A stretch of 36,506 bases of DNA from contig JAUYBJ010000198.1 in NCBI GenBank assembly GCA_030693155.1, forward strand, positions 1 through 36,506, given 5' to 3'. Positions 1 through 8,879 of this stretch are shown in pieces (within the stretch, counting starts at the first letter, position 1; each line of letters begins with the position of its first letter). Below the pieces are notes generated by a model that had not been told where the DNA came from, searched no databases, and saw only the letters and a list, made by a program, of their open reading frames with translations. Origin of the DNA: Methylococcales bacterium. Its GTDB lineage: Bacteria > Pseudomonadota > Gammaproteobacteria > Methylococcales > Methylomonadaceae. Made by a program: the position numbers and the translations under genes.

Positions 1-2
1 GC

Positions 3-92
3 AAACTGCTACACGCTATTCACGGTATGTTGAAACACAACCAGCCTTTCGATAACTCCCGTTTTTATGCTATCCCCGTCGCTGAAAATTAA
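3..92 (+). CDS. IS110-family transposase, C-terminal fragment (runs off the left edge)
   Basis: The plus-strand frame opening at base 3 has no start and encodes about 29 residues, ending at TAA 90-92. The tail contains KLLHAIHGMLKHNQPFDNSR, followed by FYAIPVAEN. This resembles the C-terminal end of IS110/IS116/IS902-type transposases, where a KLLH-x-I-x-GMLKH stretch leads to a conserved F-D-x-x-R-F-Y. Only the tail is visible, so it is unclear whether the element is intact. It ends 49 bp before the convergent tldD stop. The family call rests on a short segment and is moderately sure. Confidence 0.6.
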   Translation, partial: KLLHAIHGMLKHNQPFDNSRFYAIPVAEN

Positions 93-141
93 TGGGCTTT
101 GTTAGCAAAATGCGCTTGATTTTGAACAGAGTATCTACGCA

Positions 142-1587
142 TTAAATACTCGTACCGCCCACCGTCATGCCATCAATTTTCAAGGTTGGTTGACCGACAC
201 CGACAGGTACACTTTGCCCTTCTTTACCACACGTTCCCACGCCTGAATCCAGAGCCAAATCATTACCGACCATTGATATTTTGGTCATTACATCAGGGCC
301 ATTGCCGATTAAAGATGCGCCTTTCACCGCGCGGGTAATTTTGCCGTCTTCAATCAAATAGGCTTCACTGGCAGAAAACACAAACTTGCCTGAGGTTATA
401 TCGACTTGACCGCCTGAGAAATTATGCGCATACAGTCCTTTTTTCACGGAGCGAATAATTTCTTCGGGATCGCTTTGTCCTGCCAGCATATAAGTATTGG
501 TCATGCGCGGCATAGGCAAATGCGCGTAAGATTCACGTCGTCCGTTGCCTGTCAGTTTCACACCCATTAAACGCGCATTGAGTTTGTCCTGCATATAGCC
601 TTTCAGAATACCGTTCTCAATCAATACCGTGCTTTCGGTCGGCGTGCCTTCATCATCAATACTTAAAGAACCTCGCCGTCCGTGTAATGTTCCGTCGTCA
701 ACCACGGTACATAAATCAGAGGCGACACGCTCACCGACGCGACCGCTAAATGTCGATGTGCCTTTGCGGTTAAAGTCACCTTCCAAGCCATGACCAATCG
801 CTTCATGCAATAAAATACCCGGCCAGCCACAACCTAATACCACAGGCATATTGCCCGCTGGAGCTTCACCTGCATCTAAATTGATTAACGCAATTCTGAC
901 CGCTTCACGTCCATAGCCCAGCGCGGTGTCTTCATCAATAAAATACTGATAATCACAACGTCCGCCGCCGCCCATACTGCCTTGTTCACGTTTGCCATTT
1001 TCAACCACAATTACACTGACATTCATGCGTACTAAGGGGCGCACATCGGCAGCTAATGAACCGTCCTGATTGGCAATCAAAACGTGTTCATACACGCCGC
1101 TGAGACTGACAATCACTTCTTCAATACGGCTGTCAATCTGGCGCGTTTCGCTATCGACTTTTTTCAGAAGCGCGACTTTTTGGTCATCGCTTAATGATTT
1201 TAACGGATTCAGCGGTGCGTAATAATGCGTCAACGGTGTGGCGTTTTTGCTGATTAAACCGACTTGCGCGTTCTGTCCTTGGCGCACAATGGCTTTCACA
1301 TTATTCGCCGCTTCCAGCAACACAGGCAATTCCAAACGGTCGCTATAGGCAAAGCCCGTTTTTTCACCCGACACCACGCGCACGCCTGCACCTTGTTCAA
1401 TGCTGTGACTGCCTTCTTTGATGATGCCGCTTTCCAGCACCCACGATTCAGAATGACTGGATTGAAAATAAAGATCCGCTATATCAACAGGCGAGCTAAG
1501 CAGTTGATTGAAGATTTTTTCAATATGATGTTCCTGCAAACCCGCAGGGGCGAGGATGGCTTGTTTGGTTAGGTTTAATAGTTCCAT
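142..1587 (-). CDS. tldD: Metalloprotease TldD
   Basis: This 481-residue protein has the usual TldD length. TldD pairs with TldE/PmbA to form a cytosolic zinc protease that degrades unfolded peptides and, in some bacteria, matures modified peptides such as microcins. The zinc motif HEAIGH is at residues 261-266 in the family context [18 protein letters not shown]. The C-terminus carries the conserved [18 protein letters not shown] block. No tldE/pmbA lies in the window. In many gammaproteobacteria tldD follows the nitrilase and yhdP genes directly. Here an AIPR gene and a small lipoprotein gene separate them. The ATG at 1587 has no clear Shine-Dalgarno sequence, but the N-terminus fits the family. 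Confidence 0.96.
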   Translation of the reverse strand: MELLNLTKQAILAPAGLQEHHIEKIFNQLLSSPVDIADLYFQSSHSESWVLESGIIKEGSHSIEQGAGVRVVSGEKTGFAYSDRLELPVLLEAANNVKAIVRQGQNAQVGLISKNATPLTHYYAPLNPLKSLSDDQKVALLKKVDSETRQIDSRIEEVIVSLSGVYEHVLIANQDGSLAADVRPLVRMNVSVIVVENGKREQGSMGGGGRCDYQYFIDEDTALGYGREAVRIALINLDAGEAPAGNMPVVLGCGWPGILLHEAIGHGLEGDFNRKGTSTFSGRVGERVASDLCTVVDDGTLHGRRGSLSIDDEGTPTESTVLIENGILKGYMQDKLNARLMGVKLTGNGRRESYAHLPMPRMTNTYMLAGQSDPEEIIRSVKKGLYAHNFSGGQVDITSGKFVFSASEAYLIEDGKITRAVKGASLIGNGPDVMTKISMVGNDLALDSGVGTCGKEGQSVPVGVGQPTLKIDGMTVGGTSI

Positions 1588-1612
1588 AGGTTTTTTTTGT
1601 ATTCAAGGTGTA

Positions 1613-1622
1613 TTAGGTACGA
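1613..1622. repeat. 10-bp direct repeat, left copy, flanking the AIPR gene
   Basis: TTAGGTACGA occurs here and again at 3500-3509, bracketing the AIPR gene between tldD and the BamC-like gene. It also resembles the GAGGTACGAAG core of the REP sequences near 31740 and 35950. It may be a target duplication or a pair of REP remnants. Ten bases could also match by chance. Confidence 0.45.
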
Positions 1623-1664
1623 AAAAAATTAGACTTTGTTATCAAGCGCATAAATACTGAATAA

Positions 1665-3425
1665 TTAATCAGCAGACCAGCGATATTCAAAATCTTCGTT
1701 TTTCAATGCAGTGGCATCAGTTAGTTTCTTTTTTATATCTGCACCACCAGGTATCATTGGTAGCATACTGAAATAATTTCGTATTGCCCCATTGATACCT
1801 GCCAAGCAAGTTTTTGACTTAATCCAATTCTGTGGACTAAAGACTCTATTTGCAGGCTGTTGTTCATTTGCGGCTGCCTCTAATGCCATGTTTAAACTTA
1901 TTCCAGCAATTTTTACTATCTCTTCCATCATGTTTGAAGCCATTGCAATTTCATATGCTTTAGATGGAATTGGCACTCGTTCAGATTGATTGTTAGTGAT
2001 AGAAAAGCACATAGCTATTGCATATAAATGGTGATATGGGGCATAAGCACGCATCGCAAGGAGTGTTTCATTTAAGTTAAGCGGATTTTCAGGAACCCAT
2101 GTTTTTAGCACTTGATTCATCCAAAGATTAAGACCAAGAACATTTTCTGGAGAATAGTCCTTATTTTTAAAAAGTGTTTCAAAATATTTATCAAATATTT
2201 TCGTTTCTCCATACGAAAGGTTTGGTCTTTGCGAGTGCCATGCAACAAGATTTTTTGCAAAACCTGATAAATCAACTACATAATCTTTATTTTTATCTGC
2301 TGGAGCAACTTCACCACGCTTTGTAATAAAGTATCCGCTCGAATATTTTAGTTCATATGTTTTCTTAATCGCTAAAACACGCTTATCATTGCTCCGCAAA
2401 TCGCGTGCTTTTACCGCACTTTGTGAGTTTGTATAAATCGATATTTTATCAGCGCGGTCTCTTTGTGGAATTTCATAGAATCGAACCAGAATAAAAGAAT
2501 CATTAACTTTCTTTACTGTTTCACTACATGAAAGTATTGTGTTTAGAGACTGACAACCATTTACTACGCTCAAACCATGCAATGAAAGCGTTTCACCATC
2601 TAACTCCATTTTATTGCATAACGCGGTTATGCCATTATGAAAAAAGAAAAAATCAGCGCGTTTGTCGCCTGTAATAGTGCTTCGGATACCCTTATTGACA
2701 GCGTTACTTGACCCTAGACTTTGACGGACATTTTTTTGAAAAAGAGTACCATCCTTAATACCAGGAAGTTTGATACATTCTCTCAACGAAAGAGCAGCAA
2801 CCACGACGGGTGTTCCTGCAATTTCATGAAACATGAATTTACTTTCAGCAAGGCTGAGCTTGTAATTAATACTGGGATTGTCTGACTCAATTGCGTACTC
2901 ATAACGTCTCTTAAGTTCATCATTGTCTATAACATGAATAGTAGCGTCAAAGTCATCATTCTCGCCAAGTTTCGCTAGTTCTATTTGGAAAGCCTCTAGG
3001 TCATTCTGAGCGGATGTTGTCAATTTTCCAGTTGTAATAAGTTCAAATGAAACCTCGTAGTCTTCATCAATTGCCGCTGCGAGTTCAGATAACTTTCTCT
3101 GTAATTTCGTGTTTGCATTATTCTGAAGCCGTGCTAAATCTTTAATTTGAATCCACGATGATAAAACTTCACGGAGCGGTTCAGCATCTACAACGCCGCT
3201 TTGAATAAACTTTCCTTGCACAATACGGATTAACGAATTGTCATCATCAATAATAATTGCATCTATTTGTTTATCGCCCGCTCCATCAGTGATGTCATCC
3301 CTCGTTTCATTCATATCACGAAAAAGAATATTACGCAGATACCAAGCAACAAAGCGTTGCCCATCATTTGAGAAACGCTGATTAAAGTAGTCTGTTGTAA
3401 TTTGCTTCTTTATTAAGTCGTACAT
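1665..3425 (-). CDS. AIPR-family protein (abortive phage resistance), nuclease-like N-terminus
   Basis: The preferred start is the ATG at 3425 (586 residues). AAGGAAA lies just upstream, and the 21 extra codons of the longer frame look unrelated to a protein start. The middle carries the AIPR signature: ADFFFFHNGITALCN followed by SVVNGCQSLNTIL. Near the N-terminus, D51-K-Q-I-D55 followed by Q70-G-K72 (DKQIDA...IVQGKF) resembles the D...Q-x-K core of Mrr-like PD-(D/E)xK nucleases. AIPR proteins are linked to abortive infection against phages, but the biochemical role here is unproven. The gene has no visible toxin, antitoxin or methylase partner. It sits inside a conserved housekeeping cluster, in the same direction, flanked by a 10-bp direct repeat, which suggests acquisition. 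Confidence 0.85.
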   Translation of the reverse strand: MYDLIKKQITTDYFNQRFSNDGQRFVAWYLRNILFRDMNETRDDITDGAGDKQIDAIIIDDDNSLIRIVQGKFIQSGVVDAEPLREVLSSWIQIKDLARLQNNANTKLQRKLSELAAAIDEDYEVSFELITTGKLTTSAQNDLEAFQIELAKLGENDDFDATIHVIDNDELKRRYEYAIESDNPSINYKLSLAESKFMFHEIAGTPVVVAALSLRECIKLPGIKDGTLFQKNVRQSLGSSNAVNKGIRSTITGDKRADFFFFHNGITALCNKMELDGETLSLHGLSVVNGCQSLNTILSCSETVKKVNDSFILVRFYEIPQRDRADKISIYTNSQSAVKARDLRSNDKRVLAIKKTYELKYSSGYFITKRGEVAPADKNKDYVVDLSGFAKNLVAWHSQRPNLSYGETKIFDKYFETLFKNKDYSPENVLGLNLWMNQVLKTWVPENPLNLNETLLAMRAYAPYHHLYAIAMCFSITNNQSERVPIPSKAYEIAMASNMMEEIVKIAGISLNMALEAAANEQQPANRVFSPQNWIKSKTCLAGINGAIRNYFSMLPMIPGGADIKKKLTDATALKNEDFEYRWSAD

Positions 3426-3499
3426 TAGTGCTTTCCTTGATATTACTAACTGCGGAATTAAACGGCATCCGCTAAAGCCGAGTAGCACGATAAGATGCG

Positions 3500-3509
3500 T
3501 TAGGTACGA
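3500..3509. repeat. 10-bp direct repeat, right copy, flanking the AIPR gene
   Basis: Second copy of TTAGGTACGA (first at 1613-1622). It is preceded by CGATAAGATG, a string also found in the tandem repeat at 31688-31725 next to the RAYT element. This makes a decayed REP-type sequence plausible. Confidence 0.45.
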
Positions 3510-3518
3510 TGGAAAAAC

Positions 3519-4118
3519 CTAAGAGCCGTTATAGTCGAGTTTTAAATCTTCACGCAATGTTTCATATAACAGATGCAAGATTTTATCGGGGTTGGCATCT
3601 GCTCCAGTATGTGTACCATCCTGATTATCTGATGCACCGCTTTGTTCTGAGGAGGTGTTTATCATAACGGCAGTTTCGTTGTCTGCGCCTTTCATACTGA
3701 TTGCATAATTGATGGTTGTATCGCTGGATAGAAAACTCAACAGACCATCAGATGCTGCGGTGGTGCTGATATAGTAAATCTTCTTGCCGCGATCATGATC
3801 GGTCAATTTTAGCGTATCGCTGTTTTGTTTAATTGCCTGTGCCAAGGCGTACCATGCCTTGTCTATCGGCAGTTTGATTCTTAATTGCAGAGGGGCTGCC
3901 GTTGTTAAATAGACCGTATCCCCTAAACCCAATTTTTCTGATTGCTTTTCGATGCGACTATCGTCAGCGGTATAGGCTTCATTGGCATTGTAAGTCGGAT
4001 TAGCGGGCAGGCTAGGGGGGCGTTCAAGATGTGATATATCTTTATAACGGCTATCGGTAGGCGTTCCACAAGATACCAGCACAGCAGTTAGTAATACACT
4101 TTTAATTAGACGTTGCAT
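3519..4118 (-). CDS. BamC-like outer-membrane lipoprotein (second paralogue)
   Basis: This 199-residue protein has a lipoprotein signal peptide: positive start MQRLIK, hydrophobic stretch and lipobox LVSC with Cys17. The mature part begins with RYKDISHLERPPSLP, like the extended N-terminal segment of BamC that contacts BamD. A helix-grip-like domain follows (LQLRIKLPIDKAWYALAQAI, then DHDRGKKIYYIST). BamC is an accessory subunit of the outer-membrane beta-barrel assembly machine. A separate BamC in its usual place after dapA lies at 27149-27847, so this is a paralogue with only one such domain. Its ATG overlaps the upstream nitrilase gene by 13 bp, suggesting translational coupling. The BamC relation is read from sequence pattern; the function is inferred. 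Confidence 0.72.
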   Translation of the reverse strand: MQRLIKSVLLTAVLVSCGTPTDSRYKDISHLERPPSLPANPTYNANEAYTADDSRIEKQSEKLGLGDTVYLTTAAPLQLRIKLPIDKAWYALAQAIKQNSDTLKLTDHDRGKKIYYISTTAASDGLLSFLSSDTTINYAISMKGADNETAVMINTSSEQSGASDNQDGTHTGADANPDKILHLLYETLREDLKLDYNGS

Positions 4119-4939
4119 ATTTTTTCACACGAAAAACGTTGATGACTTAACACAGGAAAGGTGTTGCGTATTTTTTTTAAGCGTTCTAGGTCTATGTCGG
4201 TGCAGACAAAACCGCCGCCTGTTTTATAGCAGTCAAGGATAACTCCCCACGGGTCGATAATCATGCTGTGTCCGAAAGTTCTGCGCCCGTTTTTATGAAA
4301 GCCGCCTTGATTAGGGGCGATGACGTAACACAGGTTTTCGATAGCGCGGGCGCGTAGCAGCACTTCCCAATGTGCCGCACCCGTTTCGTGAGTAAAAGCG
4401 GCAGGAATAATCAGTATTTCTACGCCTTGGTCGTGCATCCCACGGAAAAATTCAGGGAAACGCAGGTCGTAACAGATGGCAATGCCGATGCGACCAAACG
4501 GTGTATCTATCACTAATGGCTGATTGCCTGCTTCAATTGAGTCTGATTCACGGTACACTTCATTAGTGCTGGGAACGACAACATCAAATAAATGTACTTT
4601 GTCGTAACGGGCGACGCGCTCACCGAGGTCGTTATAAATCAGACAGGCGGCGCGGACTTTGTTAGGGTTATCGCCGACTATGGGTATAGTACCGCCGACT
4701 ATCCAAATGCCGTATTTTTTGGCGGTACTGGATAAAAAGTCTTGAATGGGCCCTGTGCCCTCAATTTCTTTTACCTTGAATTTGTCAGATTCGTGATCGC
4801 CCATTAATGCAAAATTTTCAGGTAAGGCAACCAGTTTCGCGCCTGCTTTAACCGCTTCGGCAATCAGTTTTTCAGCTTCCAGTAAGTTATAGCTGACTGT
4901 TGGACTTGATGCCATTTGTATGGCGGCACATTTACTCAT
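4106..4939 (-). CDS. Carbon-nitrogen hydrolase (Nit/deaminated-glutathione amidase-like)
   Basis: The 277-residue protein has the nitrilase-superfamily catalytic triad: Glu41 in ALPENFALMG, Lys114 in RYDKVHLFDV, and Cys156 in IAICYDLRFPE. These motifs match the Nit1/Nit2-like branch, whose studied members hydrolyse deaminated glutathione, a metabolite-repair reaction in the cytosol. The exact substrate here is inferred. In pseudomonads a gene of this family sits between yhdP and tldD, so this position is conserved. It starts 55 bp after the yhdP stop and overlaps the BamC-like gene by 13 bp. Confidence 0.9.
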   Translation of the reverse strand: MSKCAAIQMASSPTVSYNLLEAEKLIAEAVKAGAKLVALPENFALMGDHESDKFKVKEIEGTGPIQDFLSSTAKKYGIWIVGGTIPIVGDNPNKVRAACLIYNDLGERVARYDKVHLFDVVVPSTNEVYRESDSIEAGNQPLVIDTPFGRIGIAICYDLRFPEFFRGMHDQGVEILIIPAAFTHETGAAHWEVLLRARAIENLCYVIAPNQGGFHKNGRRTFGHSMIIDPWGVILDCYKTGGGFVCTDIDLERLKKIRNTFPVLSHQRFSCEKICNV

Positions 4940-4994
4940 CCTATTTTTCCTGTGTTGTTATTACTTCACGACTTGCAGTCGTTAAATAAGCGGG

Positions 4995-7900
4995 TTATTT
5001 TTGTTGATTTATCCATGAAAAATCAGTGAGACCATTCCACGTTTTTTGTAATAAGCCATCGTTTTCATGGCGTGGCGTAACCTGTACTTTACCCCATTCA
5101 CCGCTGACTGAATATTGTGAGCCAAAGAAAAAACCATCCTGATCTTTGCCTGTTAAAGACCGCCCGATTAAAGAGCTGACTTTGCCCATAATTGTACCAG
5201 CTATAGGTAGGGCATCGGCACTTTTTGGCGCGACCATGATGCTGTAGTCTACGGTGCGGCGCAGTAAATCAGTATCACCTGTGAGGGTGATTTTGGCGGG
5301 TATGGCATCTACGATAAGATTGTCGGTGTGTACTTTGCCCTGTGCGACATCAAAATGCCCTGTGATGCTGTTAAACGTCAAACCTTCTTCGTAAATATCA
5401 CTGAAATCCAGTTGTAAGCGTTTAATCCACTGGGCAACCGCCAATACGCCCAGTACGCGCCCGAAGCCCGGTTCAACGCTGAGTAAACGTCCTTCTTTAA
5501 ATTCGGTATCCAAATGTCCGCGTAGCGTGGCGAGGGAAAATTGTTGCGGCGCACCTTGCCACTGCACATCAAAATCAATCACGCCGCTGGTTTTGGTGAA
5601 GTCTTTGTTGATGTCCAGTTGCTTGAATAATTCATCGGCACGAGTCATATCCAAACGACCTTTGGCGCGGGTGACAGATTGTTTGCCGTTTACCTGCCAG
5701 TCGCCCGATAGCGTCAATTTCTGTATCTCGCTGTTGAGGGTGATATTTTTAAAACTGATGCCGTTACTGAGCCGTTCGGCAATCAGGCTTAACTGCCCCA
5801 GTTCTACATTTTGCCAACGGGTTTTATTGCTGGTCAGGGTAATTAAGGGCATTTCTGCGGGTATCAGTGCGGCAATTTCCGTGCTGTCGCTGTCTTTGCT
5901 ATTCAGTTGTTTAGCCAGTGATAAATCCAGTTCATCCATGTTGAGCGTGACACGGTTCGTTCCTTTCAGGTCAAAGGGAATGCTGAGTTTACCTTTGGCA
6001 AACTGGCTGTTAAGTTGCCCTGTCCATTGTTTGCCATTGGGTTTCAGGTTTAAATCAAATGCACCCAGCGGCGTTTTTTTCCACACGCTGGAGTTGCTGT
6101 GAATACGGATTTCATTGATTTGGCTGGTGGTCTGCGTGGGTTTACCTTGTGCCATTGAAAAGCCGAGACCCAGCCAGTTTTGCAGGGCAAGTTGCTCGCT
6201 GTTAATCTCCAGTTTAATGCCTTTTTCAGGAGCTTCGACTTTGCCCGTGCCGATAAGAATATGCCCCGCTTGCAGGTTTTGTTGTTTGACATCGAAATTC
6301 AGCGCGGCTTTCAGTTGATTGTCATAACTTATGCTGATGGGTAGCAGCGGCTTATCCACCAGACTGAAGTTCAATGACAGTGCGCGTTGTTGCTGAGCGG
6401 TTTTTGCCAGACCATCGGGTAAATTGAGACTGATACCCGCTAACATCGACTCTACGTTCAGATCTGGCGGACTGTTGTTATAAGGCAGTTGCAGCTGGAC
6501 TTTATAATCGCTGACTCCTGTTGCTGCCGACCAGTCAAATAATTTGAATTGTTTACTGAGTTCATTAATATCCGTGCGCCCTGCGACACTGATAGTGGAT
6601 TTTTGCTCATCATGTTTAATGGCGATTTTTACGGGATAGCCTAACGCCTCTGCATTGATGTTATCCGTATAAATGCCCAGTGCATCAAATTTTAAGGTGC
6701 CAGTTATTTTATCAATCAACAAGTCCAGCGCGTTGACCGTTAAATTGGCATTATTGATAGTCGCCACACCATCAATTTTCGGTTGAATATTGGGGACTAA
6801 GGGAATGCTAAGTGCCAGATTTACCTCGGTGTTACCGCGTGGGGTAATAGCATTGGTCACGGCATTGATTGGCAGGATTAATGGGGTTTTTTGTAAGAAT
6901 GCCAAGGTATCGCCAACCGTGGCGACAAATACACCATCAACTTGCAAACGATCACATTTATTGAGTGTTTTTGTACCAATTCTTGCGCGTTTAATATCCA
7001 GATTATTGGTTTTTCCCGTCAGGTTAATTTCCAGACTGTTTTGCGAAAATAACACTTCACCCGCTGCATCTGTTATGTGCGGCCAATCAGGGTGATAAGT
7101 GAGATCCAGTTGTTGAGCTTCAAATAAAGCTTCAAACACGCCTTGTCCGCTAATAAAGGGAAACTCATCCAGATTACCGTAAAACAACACGCCGCCTTTA
7201 GGAACATGACCACCGACAAACGCATGATCCAGCCAATAGACCAGGTTAGGATCCATCACGCTCACAGGATAATACGTTCCTGCTTTACTCATGTCTTTAC
7301 CCGTAAACGCAATTTGTAGATCCATAAATACAGGTTTATCGGTTTTAGGAATAATGAGTTGCAAGCGGCTTTTACTGTCTATATCAGGCGTGTTTAATGT
7401 CAGCAGTGAACTGGCTATTGTCCAATTATCAGCGTTTTGTTGCCATGTTAATGCGCCGTTGAGTGTGTTGATGGGTATGGGAGTGCGAAACAAATTCGGG
7501 GCTTTAAATTGGGCATTTTTAGTGCTTATCTGCACACTGCCTTGTTGCTCGGTGCCGTTAATGTGTCCTGAAAAGTTATCCATGCCCGGCAGTGTCTGAA
7601 TGGACGCGCTACTAAGCTGGGAAAATTGCCCGTTAACAGTGAACTGGTGGGTATCGAGATTGGCGGAGAGCGTAAAATTATCCAGACGACCTTTTAACTG
7701 CGCTTGTGTCAATAATTTGGCTTGGGCTTCGGGCGCGAAAAATTCGCCCAGTGTGGCAAACGCTTGTAAATCAATGTGCGGTGCGGACAGTGCCAGTTGA
7801 TGCAGTTGTTGATCGTCTGCACTGACTCCTGAGATCGTGAACGCGCCAGAAGGGTATTTTTTATCGGCTGTTGCCAAGGCAAAATGATCGACATCAACGC

Positions 7901-8813
7901 TCCATTGACTGTCATGCTTGAGCCAGAAAAACAGGGTGGAAAAATGCTGGGCGATAAAGTCGGCTTTATGTGCTTCGCTGATGCGTAACTGCTCTGCCTG
8001 TACGTCAGCCGTCATGGAAATTAATTGTGAGCGTTGCCACTCGCCCCAGACTTTAAAATCGCCGACTCCTGATTTAATGCCCAGTGTCAGCGGTAAATCA
8101 ACCGTAATCCACGCAGGTAAGTTGATGGCTTTGCCTTCAATATAACCGGTGCCGTTAATTGCTAACGGCTCAAAAATATTGCCGTTAATGTCAAATGAGG
8201 CTTTGAGTAATTCGCCTTGTTTTTCTTGCAGATTAATCAATACATTCACGCGATGCCGATCGCCGTTATTGCGTATCATCACATTGACATCGTCAAACAC
8301 CAGCGATTTACCGTGTTTTTGTTCATCCTGCCACGTTAATGAACTTTGTAATACCTGATATTGCCGCCCTTGCAATAACCACAGCGGCTGTCCATCGCCT
8401 GCTTTTAAACCCACAATGGCAAGGCTACCATCGACCTGTTTTTTGACCGTCAGTTTTGCGCCCACCAGCGTTATCCACGATGAGGACAGTACATCCTGCG
8501 ATAAAATTAAATTAAGTAAATGAATGCCGATGCGCAGTTCTTTCAGTTGAATAGGCGGCGATTGCTGATGGTTGTCAGGCGCGGCAATAGTAATATCTTG
8601 CAGCACTAATTGCGGGCTGAAATGGCGAAAGCGGGTTTTTAAATGCCCGATAGTCACAGGTGCATCCACCTGTTTGCTGATTTCGGCGGCTAATTCAATT
8701 TTGTAATGATTGATAAGGTGCAATGACACGCGCACTGCCAACAGACCCAATGCCGATGCAATCAAAGACCAAAAAATGAGGTGTCGGGTGGCGCGTTTAA
8801 TATGATGAATCAT
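4995..8813 (-). CDS. yhdP: YhdP family AsmA-like protein (lipid transport to the outer membrane)
   Basis: The 1272-residue protein has one N-terminal membrane segment (about residues 13-33, IFWSLIASALGLLAVRV) and then a very long beta-rich periplasmic region, as in YhdP (DUF3971 plus AsmA-like C-terminal). The C-terminal AsmA-type block includes LRGHLDTEFKEGRLLSVEPG, GRVLGVLAV, and the later DYSIMVAPKSADALPIAGTI. YhdP belongs with TamB and YdbH, bridge-like proteins that move phospholipids between inner and outer membranes. Its position directly after rng and before the nitrilase/tldD genes is the gammaproteobacterial order. Length agrees with the family. The start ATG 8813 begins MIHHIKRATRHLIFW, a normal positive-inside anchor. 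Confidence 0.93.
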   Translation of the reverse strand: MIHHIKRATRHLIFWSLIASALGLLAVRVSLHLINHYKIELAAEISKQVDAPVTIGHLKTRFRHFSPQLVLQDITIAAPDNHQQSPPIQLKELRIGIHLLNLILSQDVLSSSWITLVGAKLTVKKQVDGSLAIVGLKAGDGQPLWLLQGRQYQVLQSSLTWQDEQKHGKSLVFDDVNVMIRNNGDRHRVNVLINLQEKQGELLKASFDINGNIFEPLAINGTGYIEGKAINLPAWITVDLPLTLGIKSGVGDFKVWGEWQRSQLISMTADVQAEQLRISEAHKADFIAQHFSTLFFWLKHDSQWSVDVDHFALATADKKYPSGAFTISGVSADDQQLHQLALSAPHIDLQAFATLGEFFAPEAQAKLLTQAQLKGRLDNFTLSANLDTHQFTVNGQFSQLSSASIQTLPGMDNFSGHINGTEQQGSVQISTKNAQFKAPNLFRTPIPINTLNGALTWQQNADNWTIASSLLTLNTPDIDSKSRLQLIIPKTDKPVFMDLQIAFTGKDMSKAGTYYPVSVMDPNLVYWLDHAFVGGHVPKGGVLFYGNLDEFPFISGQGVFEALFEAQQLDLTYHPDWPHITDAAGEVLFSQNSLEINLTGKTNNLDIKRARIGTKTLNKCDRLQVDGVFVATVGDTLAFLQKTPLILPINAVTNAITPRGNTEVNLALSIPLVPNIQPKIDGVATINNANLTVNALDLLIDKITGTLKFDALGIYTDNINAEALGYPVKIAIKHDEQKSTISVAGRTDINELSKQFKLFDWSAATGVSDYKVQLQLPYNNSPPDLNVESMLAGISLNLPDGLAKTAQQQRALSLNFSLVDKPLLPISISYDNQLKAALNFDVKQQNLQAGHILIGTGKVEAPEKGIKLEINSEQLALQNWLGLGFSMAQGKPTQTTSQINEIRIHSNSSVWKKTPLGAFDLNLKPNGKQWTGQLNSQFAKGKLSIPFDLKGTNRVTLNMDELDLSLAKQLNSKDSDSTEIAALIPAEMPLITLTSNKTRWQNVELGQLSLIAERLSNGISFKNITLNSEIQKLTLSGDWQVNGKQSVTRAKGRLDMTRADELFKQLDINKDFTKTSGVIDFDVQWQGAPQQFSLATLRGHLDTEFKEGRLLSVEPGFGRVLGVLAVAQWIKRLQLDFSDIYEEGLTFNSITGHFDVAQGKVHTDNLIVDAIPAKITLTGDTDLLRRTVDYSIMVAPKSADALPIAGTIMGKVSSLIGRSLTGKDQDGFFFGSQYSVSGEWGKVQVTPRHENDGLLQKTWNGLTDFSWINQQK

Positions 8814-8819
8814 GAAAAC

Positions 8820-8879
8820 AGGTTCAAGGTAAAAGGTGAAAGGTTAAAATTTGCACTTTGTACCTTGAGTCTTGAACCT
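8820..8879. repeat. Inverted repeat between rng and yhdP
   Basis: AGGTTCAAG (8820-8828) pairs perfectly with CTTGAACCT (8871-8879). The loop is AT-rich, with further partial pairing of GGTA and TACC next to the arms. It overlaps the rng stop codon and fills the rng-yhdP gap. No T-tract follows, so it is not a standard terminator. It could be a dispersed palindrome or an mRNA-stabilising hairpin. Confidence 0.5.

Noticed and set aside
3426-3488. 21-residue extension of the AIPR protein
   Set aside because: The ATG at 3425 has a good AAGGAAA site, and the N-terminus MYDLIKKQITTDYFNQRF fits the family better.
4968-4982. ACGAC/GTCGT hairpin between yhdP and the nitrilase gene
   Set aside because: Arms of five bases with no T-run; such matches are common by chance.
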